Part shown: piece by piece, positions 36,150 through 46,602 of the stretch
Layout: every line of letters begins with the position of its first letter
Numbering within the stretch: the stretch's first letter is position 1
Source of the DNA: Platerodrilus igneus
Lineage: Eukaryota > Arthropoda > Insecta > Coleoptera > Lycidae
DNA: 64,000 nucleotides
Assembly (NCBI GenBank): GCA_036346225.1
Contig: JARFIW010000108.1
Span: 1,488,001 to 1,552,000 of the forward strand
Direction of reading: 5' to 3'
Translations under genes and position numbers: made by a program
The notes under the pieces: generated by a model
Seen by the model: the letters and a program-made list of their open reading frames with translations, nothing else
What the model was told of the DNA's origin: nothing
Database searches by the model: none

Positions 36150-39100
36150 TAGATTGATCCTTAATGTTTATTTTACAGTTTACAATGTTGAAATATTACA
36201 GGTTGCAATAGGGTGGAAAAGAAAAACTACCAGTTGACAATTTGTTGCCTCGATTTCTGATAAGTATTGTTTTTGTTCAGTGGTGTTAGCAGAAAGGTTC
36301 CTATTCTACTACTTATCCTAACTTAACATAACTTAAAACTACTGTTAGAGACTTACTAGAGACTGTTGTCGGTTGGGTAGGTTTTGTTCGGGTTTGAGTA
36401 TCTCCTTCGATCTTCGAGAGCAGTTGTTCTCGGAATTTCCGGAAGACGAACTTTGGCGTTGGAGGCATGACCCCCGGAATCCTAGAGCAGTTGTTCCTCG
36501 GTGTCTCAGTTAGGTGTGTGTGCTTGCCTGCCTTTTTAATTGGCCTGTTCGAGGTAGCGATTGTGTAGTATCTGTGTAGTTTTTTGTGTCAGTGCGTTCA
36601 GGTATGGGAAGAAGTGTTCGTTCCATATCATGTCGATGTTTTGTAGTTTTGTTCTGTATTCGTGTAGTTCCTGGGTGAAGTCCGCACACTCGAACACAAT
36701 GTGCTCGGGCGTACCAACCTCCTCACATGTTCAGGTATCGTTCTGGGCTAAGTGCATGCGGACCCGATAGGTCGAATACGGGCCGTGGCCAGTTAAGAAG
36801 TGGATCAGGCCTCTGCTGGGTATTAAATGTTTATTCTTTATTCTTTTTGCTATGTTAGGAATGACAGCGTATACTCTTCTACCGGTATCGCTACCTTCTC
36901 ATCTAGCTTGCCATTTCGCGGTTATATTTTCTTATATCCCTTTTCTAGTGGTTAAGGGATTTTCGGTTTTTAGAAGTTGTTTTAGTCTGTTTTGGTTCTT
37001 ATTTGTCAGGTGATATATTGCTGCTCTTTGCTTGGTTAGTAGATCGAGTGGCATTGTCCCAATCAGTACATGGAGAGCGTCATGTACCGTTGTTCTATAT
37101 GACCCTGTCAGTCTTAGGATCACGCTTCATTGGAGTGAGAAAAGTTTTTGTTTTACCTTGATTGTGTTCAGGCGGTGGTCCCAGGTGCTTGCAGTTTATG
37201 AAACCATTGCCGCAAGCACGCTGTTTAGGTATAGCCTAACACAACCAAGCGGGATTTTGTAATGCCGTTGTGCTAGTGTTGCGATGTTTTGCACCACTTT
37301 TGTGGCATTATTGCACACGGTTGTTATGTGTTCTGCGATATTTAATTTCTCGTCTAGGCTTATGCTTAAATATTTAGATGAAGGGGATCTCCTGATGTTG
37401 ATTCTTTTTAGTTTGATTATGGGGTCACGTGGGAGTGATCCCTTCATAAGTATATATGTGGTTTTGTTGGGTGCAATGCTCATTTTGTTTGTTCTGCACT
37501 AGTTCTGTGTTTCATTCAGAGCGCTGTTTGTTTTAATCTGGATTTCGGTTATGGACTTACCTTCGACAGGCAGTAGGATGTCGTCGGCGTATGCAATAGT
37601 CTACGAAACCTCCCCGATGGTATCCAGCTTTTCCAGAAGTTTTTCAATTACTATATTTCAAAGAAGGAGGCCAAGAACCGAGCCCTGTGGACAGCCCTTG
37701 TTTATTTGTTTTGTTATTCGGTTTGTACCGTTCAGGGTTACGCATCTGTCCCTACAGTAGCTCCCGAGGGAGTGATACAGTTGAGATGGTCAGTGTGTTG
37801 AGCTGAGTCGTGCGAAGAGGAAGGGCCACCAAAGATTATTGAAGGCTCCCTCTATGTCCACCATTAGTAGTATTGCATATTTCGCAGTTGTGTTGTGAAT
37901 GTTCTGTATGGTTCAGTTAATTGCGCCCTCTGTGGATTTGCTAGCTGTAAAGCCGTACTGGTGTGGGTGGATGCCCCGGATGTTGCGGTGTTCTTGCAGT
38001 CTGTTACTTAATAGTCGCTCGTACTTTATCCCAAAGTATTTAACAGGCATATTGGGCAGTACGAGTTTGGTAATTTTGGGTCCTTTCCTGAGTCTTTGGT
38101 TATGATTACGACATTTGCTTGCTTTCAGGTGTTCGGAAATACAGCTTGTCGAAGGCATTCGTTGTATATCTTAGTTAGTGGCGGTACCAGTTTGACTCGG
38201 AGCGTGAATGTTATCTTAGAGGGGATACCATCTGGGCCAGGTGCTTTTCTATTTTTTGATTTTAAATTCGATGCTGTTACTTCCGATTCGGTGAATGGTT
38301 GTACCTCGTCGTCCTGTTGTCTGTTCCAAGGTCTGTTTCCTCTGTCGTTTTCGTAAATTACCTGTTGTCTCGTCTGTTTTTCCACGTTCGTGTCGTCCTG
38401 CCTATTGTCGTCTGGTAGAAGTGTTTGTAGTAGTGTTGTCGCGGTGTATTTCCAGTATTGCGCTTCTGTGCCGTCTTGTTTGGTTGGGGTGGAGTAAGTC
38501 GTTGGTGGTTTTATATTGTCCTTTTTACTTATGTATGGGATACCCCAAGCGTCCGTTTGTAAGTGTTTTTCCACAGAGGCCTCCCAGGTCTTTTGTTTCA
38601 TGTTTTTTAGTTCCGTCTGATATGTCTTTGATGCGTCTGTAATTTTGTAGGTGATGTTCCCTTTCTTGTGGCATTATTGACGTTTGGTAGTTTTTGCGAG
38701 CTTGTCTGGTCTGTTTTTTCAGGTCTTGTAGCTGTTGTGTCCATTGTACTCTATTGGTGAGTTGTTTGTCTCGTTGTTTTGAAAGTGTTTGTTTCATTGC
38801 GCAGGTAATGGATTTAGTTAGTTGTTTGACGTGTTCGTGAATGTTCTCGGTGCGTTTTATGTCGGGTGCGGGTTTGAAGGGATCCGTAAGTCTTTGCCAG
38901 TTGGCATTTCTAATGTTGTATCTGATCGCAGTTGTCCTGCTGTATTGTGCCCCTGTCGGTCTGGTCACTACGTCAATCTGGAAGGTGATGATGTTATGGT
39001 CGCTTAGTGTTTGATTATCGAGAACTTTCCAGTTCTTTATGTGCGAGTATGCTAGGTCGTTTGCTAATGTTATGTCGATGTTGGTCCTGTTCCGGCTCTA

Positions 39101-39245
39101 CTACTAAACGTGGGTGGGTTGGCAGGTTGGTTTATTACCTCGAGTTGTAATTCGTTGATTAGATCCTCTACTCTACCCCTCTTTTGTTCGTGATACGGCT
39201 ATGCCACATGGGTGACTTTTCGTTCACGTCCCCCATCAAGATTGT
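36150..39245 (-). pseudogene. R1-group LINE ORF2 (EN C-terminus, linker, RT, C-terminal region), decayed
   Basis: Read on the minus strand. MGDVNEKSPMWHS at about 39180-39225 (GDFN box of the APE endonuclease) and SDHNIITFQI (about 38970-39000) end the endonuclease. The linker ORF 38525-38968 has W and KNY motifs. Then comes NRKAPGPDGIPSKI (about 38230), YGFTASKSTEGAIN (about 37920), VDIEGAFNNLWWPF (about 37810-37860), KGCPQGSVLG (about 37680) and AYADDILL with catalytic YADD at about 37578-37592. The thumb ORF 37196-37483 follows. Frames switch several times and a few stops are present, so it is dead, but the motifs are well kept. The N-terminal endonuclease and ORF1 are missing (5' truncation). 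The 3' UTR runs to about 36150. Confidence 0.85.
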
Positions 39246-39254
39246 CAGTCGGCT

Positions 39255-39430
39255 ATTGGTAGCGTTGTTCTGCCCCCTAAATTAAGGCGCGCGTTATCAT
39301 TGGTTGCAAATTTACGTAAATAGTTTTTACGTGAGCGTTGCTGGTCAGAACACCGTTGGCTTTTGTGAGGTGCTGATTGGTATCACCCCCTCTCTGAAGA
39401 CGACGTTCTGACTTGGTTGACGGCAAGTGT
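39255..39430 (+). mobile_element. Fragment of the R1-type LINE 5' region
   Basis: 39255-39370 is a close direct copy of 42530-42640 (attggtagcgttgt..., aaattaaggcgcgcgtt, aaatttacgtaaatag, gtgagcgttgctg). In the second place this sequence lies directly upstream of LINE ORF1, interrupted by a SINE. No ORF1 follows here, so it is an isolated 5' piece. Confidence 0.7.
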
Positions 39431-39795
39431 TGCCGGGTTCTGTGGGGCACGTCTTATATCGTCCACGTGAATTTTCATAGTTCGCCGTATTCTTTCTGGA
39501 CTCGATATATATGTGGTTTTTCGATCCGGACTATCAGCCAAGGTCCTGTCCATTTGGGTCGGACTCGGGGGTTGTTGGTGTGATTTCTGGTCATCACCAA
39601 CTCTCCGGCTTAGTATTGGTAAATTTTGGGGCCCTGATTACCATAGCGGTGGCGGAAGCTCTGCTCGTTTCGGTGGACTTGTTGGATTCATTCTTGCCTC
39701 GTTATCCTTTGATTTGGTTTTTGGTTTATGTTTCATGGCCTTTCTAGTTCATCGGGGGGGGGGGCGAAGTGGTGTGCGTGTGAGTTGGTATGGAT
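39431..39795 (+). other. Unassigned sequence, probably LINE 5' region continuing
   Basis: Two overlapping short plus ORFs (39511-39747 and 39513-39821) run through GC-richer DNA that ends in a poly-G tract near 39757-39769. No domain was recognised. Confidence 0.35.
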
Positions 39796-39944
39796 CACAC
39801 GTGCTGAACATAGAAACATAGAACAAGGGCCTAGAAAATTGAGATCTCCAACACATTTTTTGTGCTACCCTAAAAGTAGCGAATCTATTGGATGCTCATT
39901 CCACTAACCTTTTTTCAACATACCTTACATAGAGGACGGAAGCA

Positions 39945-39950
39945 TATAAA
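39945..39950 (+). promoter_or_regulatory. TATA box of the LTR-like unit
   Basis: GCATATAAATATG occurs upstream of the repeated AGTGCTC phrases. The inverted copy has GTGTATAAGGAA at the matching place (about 59258-59270, minus). Confidence 0.5.
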
Positions 39951-40620
39951 TATGATTGCGAATCCTGCAAAATTCAGTACTCTTAGTGCTCACTACAGCC
40001 TGAGGACTCAACTACAGTGCTCACTATAGCCTGTGAACTACCTCGACCAGCAGTGCTCCCCATAGCCTGCTTAAGAATCAGACTTGCCACACTGCTCGCC
40101 GATACACCTGGGGCACGAACCGCAGTGCTCTCTACACCCTGCCTAAAATTCTAACCCGTATTCTAACGCCGTACCTGGGGCTTGTGCAACAGTGCTTTCC
40201 ATAGCCTGCTCAATACCTGACCAGTTACGTTGCCCGGCGCCGTACTTGGGGCACGCGGCATTTAATTCGACTATAAACAATCCAATACAGATGGGTAGGA
40301 AACCCCATTCGAACCACCAGATTCACCGGCAGCTATTACAGAACACTCTCCGGCGTGCCTTTCAAAACAGCCTACCGCTGCCGAAACTGTTGTCACCCCT
40401 GCCGCTGTCACCAGAGCAGCTTCAGCACGCACAAGGGCTGCGGCAAGACTTTCTCCCAGCCGTCCCTACAGTAATAACGTCGCGGATGTCATCTATTGCG
40501 GTGACGCTGAATGTATCTGTGCGCTGTACCTCCGAGAGAGCACCTCCATGGAATTCAGTGGCAATATGCTCGACGAGGCCTAAAGCACCACGAATTCGGA
40601 AAAGTCCCAAAAACCTCCAA

Positions 40621-41770
40621 AGACGTCTGGACCTCTTCAAACAATACGCACTTTTTTATTTTTGTTATTTAAGCTCTTACTCAGCCTCACGAGTAAAATC
40701 CGAAGATTTCCGAAGACTTCCAAAGCCTACCGAAGACTTCCGAACCTCTCAATATTGTGTATATAGTCAATGTATAGTTTTTGTATGTATATCATTATCC
40801 TTTATAACTCCGCGTTGTTCCACAAGTAAACCACGAAGCCTTCCGAAGAGTCCCGAAGACCTCTGAAGACGTCTGGACCTCTTCAAACAATACGCACTTT
40901 CTTATTTTTATTATTCAAGCTCTTACTCAGCCTCACGAGTAAAACCCGAAGACTTCCGAAGACTTCCGAAGCCTACCAAAGACTTCCAATCCTCTCAATA
41001 TTGTGTATATAGTAATGTATAGTTTTTGTATGTATATCATTATCCTTTATAACTCCGCGTTGTTCCACAAGTAAAGCACGAAACCTTCCGAAGAGTCCCG
41101 AAGACCTCCGAAAACGTCTGGACTTCTTCAAACAATACGTACTTTCTTATTTTTGTTATTCAAGCTCTCACTCGGCATCATGTGTTAAACCCGAGGATTT
41201 CCGAAGACTTTCGAAGTCTACCGAAAACTTCCGAACCTCTCAATATTGTGTATATAGTTAATGTATAGTTTTTGTATGTATATCATTATTCTTTATAACT
41301 TCGCGTTATTCCACAAGTGAACCACGAAGCCTTCAGAAGAGTCCCGAAGACCTTTGAAGACGTCTGGACCTCTTGAAACAATACGCACTTTCTTATTTTC
41401 ATTATTCAAGCTCTTATTCAGCCTCACGAGTAAAACCCGAAAATCCGAAGACTTCCGAAGCCTACCGAAGACTTCGAAACCTCTAAATATTGTGTATATA
41501 TTCAATGTATAGTTTTTGTATGTATATCATTTTGATTTTGTAACCCCACTTTGTTTCACGAATAAACCACGAAGCCTTCCGAAGAGTCTCGAAGACGTCT
41601 GGACCTCTTCAAACAATAAATACTTTCTTATTTTCGTTATTCAAGCCCTGACTTAGTCTCACGATTAAAACTCGAAGGTTTTCGAAGACTACCGAAAACC
41701 TTTGGGTCTTTCCGAACTCTGTATATATCTGTTTACTTAGTGTTTAAGTTTATACTTGGTTCCACGAGCA
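40621..41770 (+). repeat. Tandem array of ~245-bp dimeric units (CTTCCGAAG-rich)
   Basis: GACGTCTGGACCTCTTCAAA starts near 40621, 40868, 41113, 41358 and 41593 (spacings 246, 245, 245 and 235). Each unit is made of two related ~122-bp halves. Both begin with cttccgaaga...ccgaag runs and end in different AT-rich text, one with CAATATTGTGTATATAG and the other with ACTTTCTTATTTTTATTATT. The same dimeric organisation, diverged and inverted, occurs at 50640-50990 and 58440-58960. Confidence 0.85.
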
Positions 41771-41995
41771 ACCACGAAACCTTACGAAGATCACCAAAGA
41801 CTTCCCAAGTGCTTCAAAGTGCATAAACTGTTCATTTTAACTTTTTACTTGTATATTTGTGTACTTATGAACTTTCTCTTATTTTTGCTTCTGAACATTA
41901 AATATAAAAGTGCTAAGTCTACATACTTTCAGACGCCGCCTACCCCAACGATCCGCAGTAGCTGGACACGACGCTCTCAGCGTCGTTAAAAGTGC

Positions 41996-42529
41996 CTTAC
42001 AACTCTAGCGAGTTTTTTTGGCTTGTTGATGTTTTTGTTTCTATGAGTTGTTGTGGTGTTTCTAACAGGTTGATCTTCTTAAATAAATAAATAAATAAAT
42101 ATGTAGGACTGGATTTCAAAAGACCTGCTCCTGGAATCCTCTTGTTTTGGTGCAGTAAGCAGTTTCCCGGATCTCCCCTTTGGTTGTCCTCCAACTACAC
42201 AGTATACCGGATCCTGGGTCCACTGGCCTGTGGTTTTCGACCGACAGGATGGCTACTTGCTACAGGCCGCTCCATCGTCAGGTAGCTCGTCTAAACAGGA
42301 CTGACGGATGTGCATCCCCGACGACTTCAATTGTATACCCATTCCTCGGCACCCCGCACAGCTGGAGAACTCCCTCAAGACGTCACCGTTTCGCTGCTCA
42401 CCTTTAATCGCCCGGAGGCGGTGGTAGGTATACGTACGTTGCTGCCTCGTCTGCGTCTATGCAACAACTGCCCCAACGATAACATTGCGCTTCTTTTATC
42501 CCTGTGGCTAGAAAGCGCGGCTCGCTATT
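41996..42529. other. Unassigned sequence, GC-richer toward the right
   Basis: A short (AAAT)n run lies at 42081-42101. The stretch 42170-42530 has several short overlapping ORFs but no recognised domain. It may be the distal 5' UTR of the LINE that follows. Confidence 0.35.
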
Positions 42530-42638
42530 GGTAGCGTTGTCCTGTCCCCTAAATTAAGGCGCGCGTTGTCCTTGGTTGCAGATTTACGTAAATAGATTTT
42601 ACGTGAGCGTTGCTGATCAGAACGCTGTTGGCTATTGG

Positions 42639-42933
42639 AGGCGGCTCCGTGGCGTAGTGGTATGTGTGTGACTACTACGCCCAAGGTCCCGGATTCGAAT
42701 CCCGACACGGTCCGCTTGAAAAATGTTAAGCGAGCATTTTTTACAAAAATACACCCTCGTTCGGATGAGAGGTAAAATGGAGGTCCCGTGTGTGAGTGTT
42801 GTCACGCACGTTAAAGATCCCTACCTTGCTTGGAACAGCAAGGGTTCGGCAAAATTACAAATTTTCCAGGTAAAAAAAGCTCGCTTTCTGGCCAATGTAG
42901 TACCTTCAGGTGGAGCATTGGAAAATCACATGT
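42639..42933 (+). mobile_element. tRNA-derived SINE inserted in the LINE 5' part
   Basis: A full-length ~295-bp copy: A box TGGCGTAGTGG, B box GGATTCGAATCCC, conserved body and complete tail. TTGGAG flanks it on both sides (about 42635-42640 and 42933-42938), a likely short target-site duplication. The insertion separates the LINE 5' region from the ORF1 start. Confidence 0.9.
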
Positions 42934-42946
42934 TGGAGAAGACGTC

Positions 42947-43671
42947 ATGGCGACGTTGAAGAAGAAGGTTGATCCGGCCAAGGATGGGTTTGTTGTTGTC
43001 GGAGCACGTCGGACGCGTAGGAGTGGCGTTGTTCGAGCACGTTGGACGCGTAGGGGTGGCGTTGTTGTCGAGTGTGCTGGTCGGGAGGACGCCAAGCGGT
43101 TGCAGTCGACGGTGGGCGGGGCTTGTCAGGGTCTGACCGCGAGGACCATTGAGAAGAAGAGGCCGCGCATTGTGTTCCCTGGGGTAGAGAGGGAAATAAA
43201 GCAAGAAGAGCTCGTGAAGAGGTTGATTGTTCAGAACCCCCGCTTCAGGGGGCTTAGGTTCGAGGAGGAGGTCAAGGCGGCAAGGGACCCAGAAATCCGT
43301 TGGCCAGCGTTGTTTTCGAGGTGTCGCCGGAGGCTAGGAGGTATTTCTTGGTGGATTCGGTCAGTCTGGGTTGGCGTAAGGTCAGGACTCGTGATCACTT
43401 CTCGATGGTGCAGTGTTATCGCTGTTACGAGTTCGGTCATAGGTCAGCGGAGTGTAAGGAGCGGATGCAGTTTTGCAATAACTGCGCCAAAGTGGGGCAT
43501 GAGTTCAAGAACTGTAGACGGGCAGTTTCTTGTTGTGTTGTTTGTGCGAGGTCGAACGATAGGGTTGGTAGCGTCAGGGTCGACACTCGTCACGACGCCA
43601 AGTCCAGCCAGTGCCCAACGATGCAGCGTTTGAAGACAGTCATCACCAGGAACATCGACTATGGATCCTAG
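42947..43671 (+). pseudogene. R1-type LINE ORF1 (gag-like, three zinc knuckles)
   Basis: ORF1 is the nucleic-acid-binding partner of the LINE RT. The first in-frame ATG after the SINE is at 42947, but related proteins are longer, so N-terminal codons were probably lost or displaced by the SINE. Frame 1 covers an RRM-like region (RIVFPGVEREIKQEELVKRL). Around 43300 the reading must switch frame to continue with FEVSPEARRYF. Knuckles: CYRCYEFGHRSAEC, CNNCAKVGHEFKNC (both CX2CX4HX4C) and an atypical CVVC...RHDAKSSQC, the usual three-knuckle set of R1/Jockey ORF1. The stop at 43669-43671 overlaps the ORF2 start by 11 bases. Confidence 0.85.
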
Positions 43672-44521
43672 GCCATTAGACAATATTCCGAGAAGCTCGA
43701 AAATTAAATGTGCGCAAATTAAATTAGACAAGGGCAAAGGGGCCACAAATAATTTCGTTAAATTAATGAACGAAAACAAAATCGACATCGGGCTCATACA
43801 GGAACCGCACCTGTATAGCCATAAAATAACAGGTTTTGGGAGGGGGTTTACCGTCTTAAACGCGATCAGCGAACGACCGCGCAGCGGAATCATAATAAAT
43901 AATGGGGCATGTGCAGGAATTATATTAAATAATTTATCAAACGAATTTCTAACGACGGCCGAAATCAAAACCGGATTAAATACGTTTTACGTGATTAGCG
44001 CGTATCTTCCACCGGTCGACTCCCGGCGGGAAAATTCTCAAACAGAGGACTTAATAAATCAAATTGAAGGAATTCTTCGTAAAATCGGTAGGAATAAAGA
44101 TCTAATTATCGGGGGAGATTTTAATGCCAAGTCGCCACTATGGGGTAGCCCTATAGAAGACGATAAGGGTTCACAGGTTGCTAATCTTTTAACGGAATGG
44201 GATCTTAGTGTGATAAACACTAATGATTCACCTACGTTTGAGGGGCATAGAGACAGCAGTTTTATTGATATTACTGCAGCCTCGCACGAGATGAAAAAAA
44301 TCATTTGTGATTGGAAATTGAGGTCGGGCGAGGAAGCGCTCTCTGACCATAAATTAAGAACATGGGACGTTGAGACCAAAACAAGCGCAAACGAGCTACT
44401 AACTATATTTCCGCGGTTCTGTAATAAAAAAGCAAATTGGGAGCTGTTTAAACAAAAATTTGGCGAAAGTATCCCTGCGCTCAAAAATATGCTATTTATC
44501 TGCCAGAGGCTGACGAAATAG
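43661..44521 (+). pseudogene. LINE ORF2, endonuclease part
   Basis: The ATG at 43661 lies inside the end of ORF1, an overlap typical of R1-group elements, where ORF2 is translated by reinitiation or frameshift. The APE-type endonuclease makes the target nick. Visible motifs are IGLIQEPHL (about residue 46), GGDFNAKSPLWG (about 150), SFIDIT (about 205) and SDHK (about 229, His catalytic). About residue 275 the frame is lost and continues in the frame of 44551-45903, so one small indel near 44485 separates endonuclease from RT. Confidence 0.85.
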
Positions 44522-44550
44522 AAACACTTGCGGAAAATTTAAACGACGCG

Positions 44551-46602
44551 GTGGTAGACGCGTCGTCGTACTCCATGCCGCGAAAGAAAACATTTAAAGA
44601 GAGCGTACCCTGGTGGACCCGAGAACTAACCACCAAGCGGGCAGAAACGCGTAACCTAAGGCGCCGCTATCAACGCGCCTCGGGAGAAATAAGAGAACAA
44701 CGGAGAATAGAATACAATCAAAGTTACTGCGAATATAAAATATTAATAGAAGAAACGCGAACAAATAAATTCATAGAATTCTGCACGCGAAACTCACAGA
44801 AAGAACCTTGGGGAACCGCATACCGCGTAATAAGGGGTAAACAACAGAAAATCGCGCTCGGTAACATAAGAAAGACAAATGGCGAATATACAGAAGGTTT
44901 TAACACCACGGTGGAATATTTATTAGAGAAATTCTTCCCTTCGGATAATCCCGAGGAGGATGAGGGGTCGCACGATTTAGTACGTCGGGAAGCTACAGAG
45001 GCGCAAGGAACAGGTGCCGATAAGGCAATCCTAGTTCACGAGGTCGTCAGGGCTCTTAGGAGGATGAATCCTAAGAAGGCACCGGGGCATGACGGAATCA
45101 CTTCAGACGCAGCTCTGAAGTCGTGCCGGTTAGCCCAGTGTGTCTTTGTCGGGTTGTTTAATCTTTGTCTAGAAAGGGGCGTCTTTCCGCGTTGCTGGAA
45201 AGTCCAGAACATGAAATTCATATCTAAACCTAAAAAGGCGGATGCGTCAAACCCGGGCAGCTATCGTTCAATTAGCTTGCTAACGGTGCTGGGGAAAGCT
45301 TTGGATCGCGTTATGACTACCCGAGTTGAGCACTTAGTGCGCGACAGCGGCGGTTTTAATAACCGACAGTTCGGTTTTATGGAGGGAAAGTCGACTATCG
45401 ACGCATTAGAGTTCGTTGTCGTGGAAATTAAGCAGGCGAAAGATGCAAAGGAATATTGTGTCGTTGTTGCTTTGGACATTTCAGGAGCATTTGATGCTGC
45501 CTGGTGGCCATTGATTGTTTGCGAGTTGGAAAATAGGGGTTGTCCACGAAACTCGATGTCTTTGGTCAAGAGTTATTTCTCGGGGCGATTGGCACAGGTT
45601 GAAATTCCGAGGGAAGTTTTTTCGCGTGAGGTGAAAAGGGGATGCCCGCAGGAGTCATGCTCTGGTCTCACATTTTGGAAGTTATTGTATAAGAGCATCT
45701 TTAGGGTCAAGTTGCCCACAGGATGTTCAATCGTTGGGTTTGCGGATGATACGCTTTTAATTGTCAGATCGCGATTGTTAATGGAAATGCGCACAAAACC
45801 GAACGAGGCGCTTAATAAACTACACGAATGGTCGCAGGCGGTAAAATTAAAATTTAACCCCGCGAAGTCAGAGGCGCTTTATTTCGGAAAGAAACCGGAA
45901 TAGCGACCCCCTAGGCTAGAGCTGGGAGGGGAAAAAATACCGTTTAAGGAAGCAATTACATATCTCGGGGTAAAGATTGACAATAAGTTAAATTGGAAAG
46001 CTCACGTGCAGTACATTAAAAGCAAAGGCAGCGAAATATCAAACAAAATGATGGCGGCGGCGAAAATCAACTGGGGTTTCAGGGGCGAATCGCTGAGAAC
46101 TATTTATGCCGGAGCAATTAAGCCGGCTATGCTGTACGCAGCTTCTGTATAGGCGGAAGGTTGTAAAGTCCGGGAGATGCGTCAATTGACTAGCGTACAA
46201 CGCATAACCGCTGTGAAAGCGGCCACGGCATACAGGACCACCTCCATGGAGGCGGTCCTGGTGATCAGTAGGATTGTTCCTATGGAATATGTCGTTAGCG
46301 AGATTAGAGATAGGAGTTTGATAAATATACGGAAAGGGCGCGAAATTATCGAAGATATTCATCTTGGTAATAGGTAGGTAGAACGAAAGATCGTTGTCTC
46401 GGAGTTGGGACACCCGGCCGATATTAGAGGAATCGAGTTTGTAGAAGGCGATGGGGACGCGACGGGTATCAGAATTTATACGGACGGCTCACGCATGGAT
46501 GACGGGCAAGCAGGCGCGGCGTTTGTCGTGTATAAGCAGGACAGGGAGGTGTTTCGGTTTCAAACCAAACTCGCAAACTGGAGCACCCCATCTTCCCCTT
46601 AG
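44551..46602 (+). pseudogene. LINE ORF2, reverse transcriptase and truncated RNase H
   Basis: One frame runs to 46602, interrupted by stops at about 45901, 46150 and 46375. Motifs: NPKKAPGHDGI (about codon 172), SLLTVLGKALDRVM, QFGFMEGKSTIDAL, VALDISGAFDAAWWP (about 309), RGCPQESCSG, GFADDTLLIV (catalytic DD, about 397-401) and YLGVKID in the thumb. Near 46470-46540 IYTDGSRMDDGQAGAAFVV is the first strand of an RNase H domain with its first catalytic Asp. The match stops at 46590, so the rest of RNase H is deleted or shifted. RNase H is present in some R1-group lineages and absent from others. Confidence 0.85.

Larger units (their letters stand above)
39796..41995 (+). mobile_element. LTR-like unit with TATA box and internal tandem repeats
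   Basis: An inverted, diverged copy lies at 57716-59530. Matching landmarks in order are CACGTGCTGAACA, CAACnCATTTTTTGTG, the AACATA...GAAGCATA promoter region, repeated CAGTGCTC..ATAGCCTGC phrases, GAATTC.ACGGCAAnnnnCTC, the cttccgaag tandem array, and CTACAT.CTTTCAGACGCC near the end. A TATAAA box is at 39945-39950. In the other copy a gag-like frame lies directly upstream, so this is best read as a solo LTR of that family. The 224-codon frame 40192-40866 inside it is not conserved in the other copy. Confidence 0.6.

Noticed and set aside
36561..39007. Plus-strand ORFs such as 38295-38642 and 37284-37502
   Set aside because: They are antisense to the minus-strand LINE, whose RT and endonuclease motifs are clear.
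40192..40866. 224-codon plus-strand ORF
   Set aside because: It lies inside the LTR-like unit and runs into the tandem repeat. The inverted copy of the unit does not keep the frame, and the other frames are similarly open.
42639..42710. Functional tRNA gene in the SINE head
   Set aside because: The sequence is present in about 14 copies with a shared non-tRNA body and tail, and its anticodon arm does not fold normally.
42830..43633. 267-codon ORF treated as a complete ORF1 protein
   Set aside because: Its first ~39 codons are SINE sequence, and after about 43300 it runs in the wrong frame relative to the zinc knuckles.
43444..44484. Minus-strand ORFs of 141-174 codons opposite the R1-type LINE
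   Set aside because: Antisense to ORF1 knuckles and the endonuclease on the plus strand.
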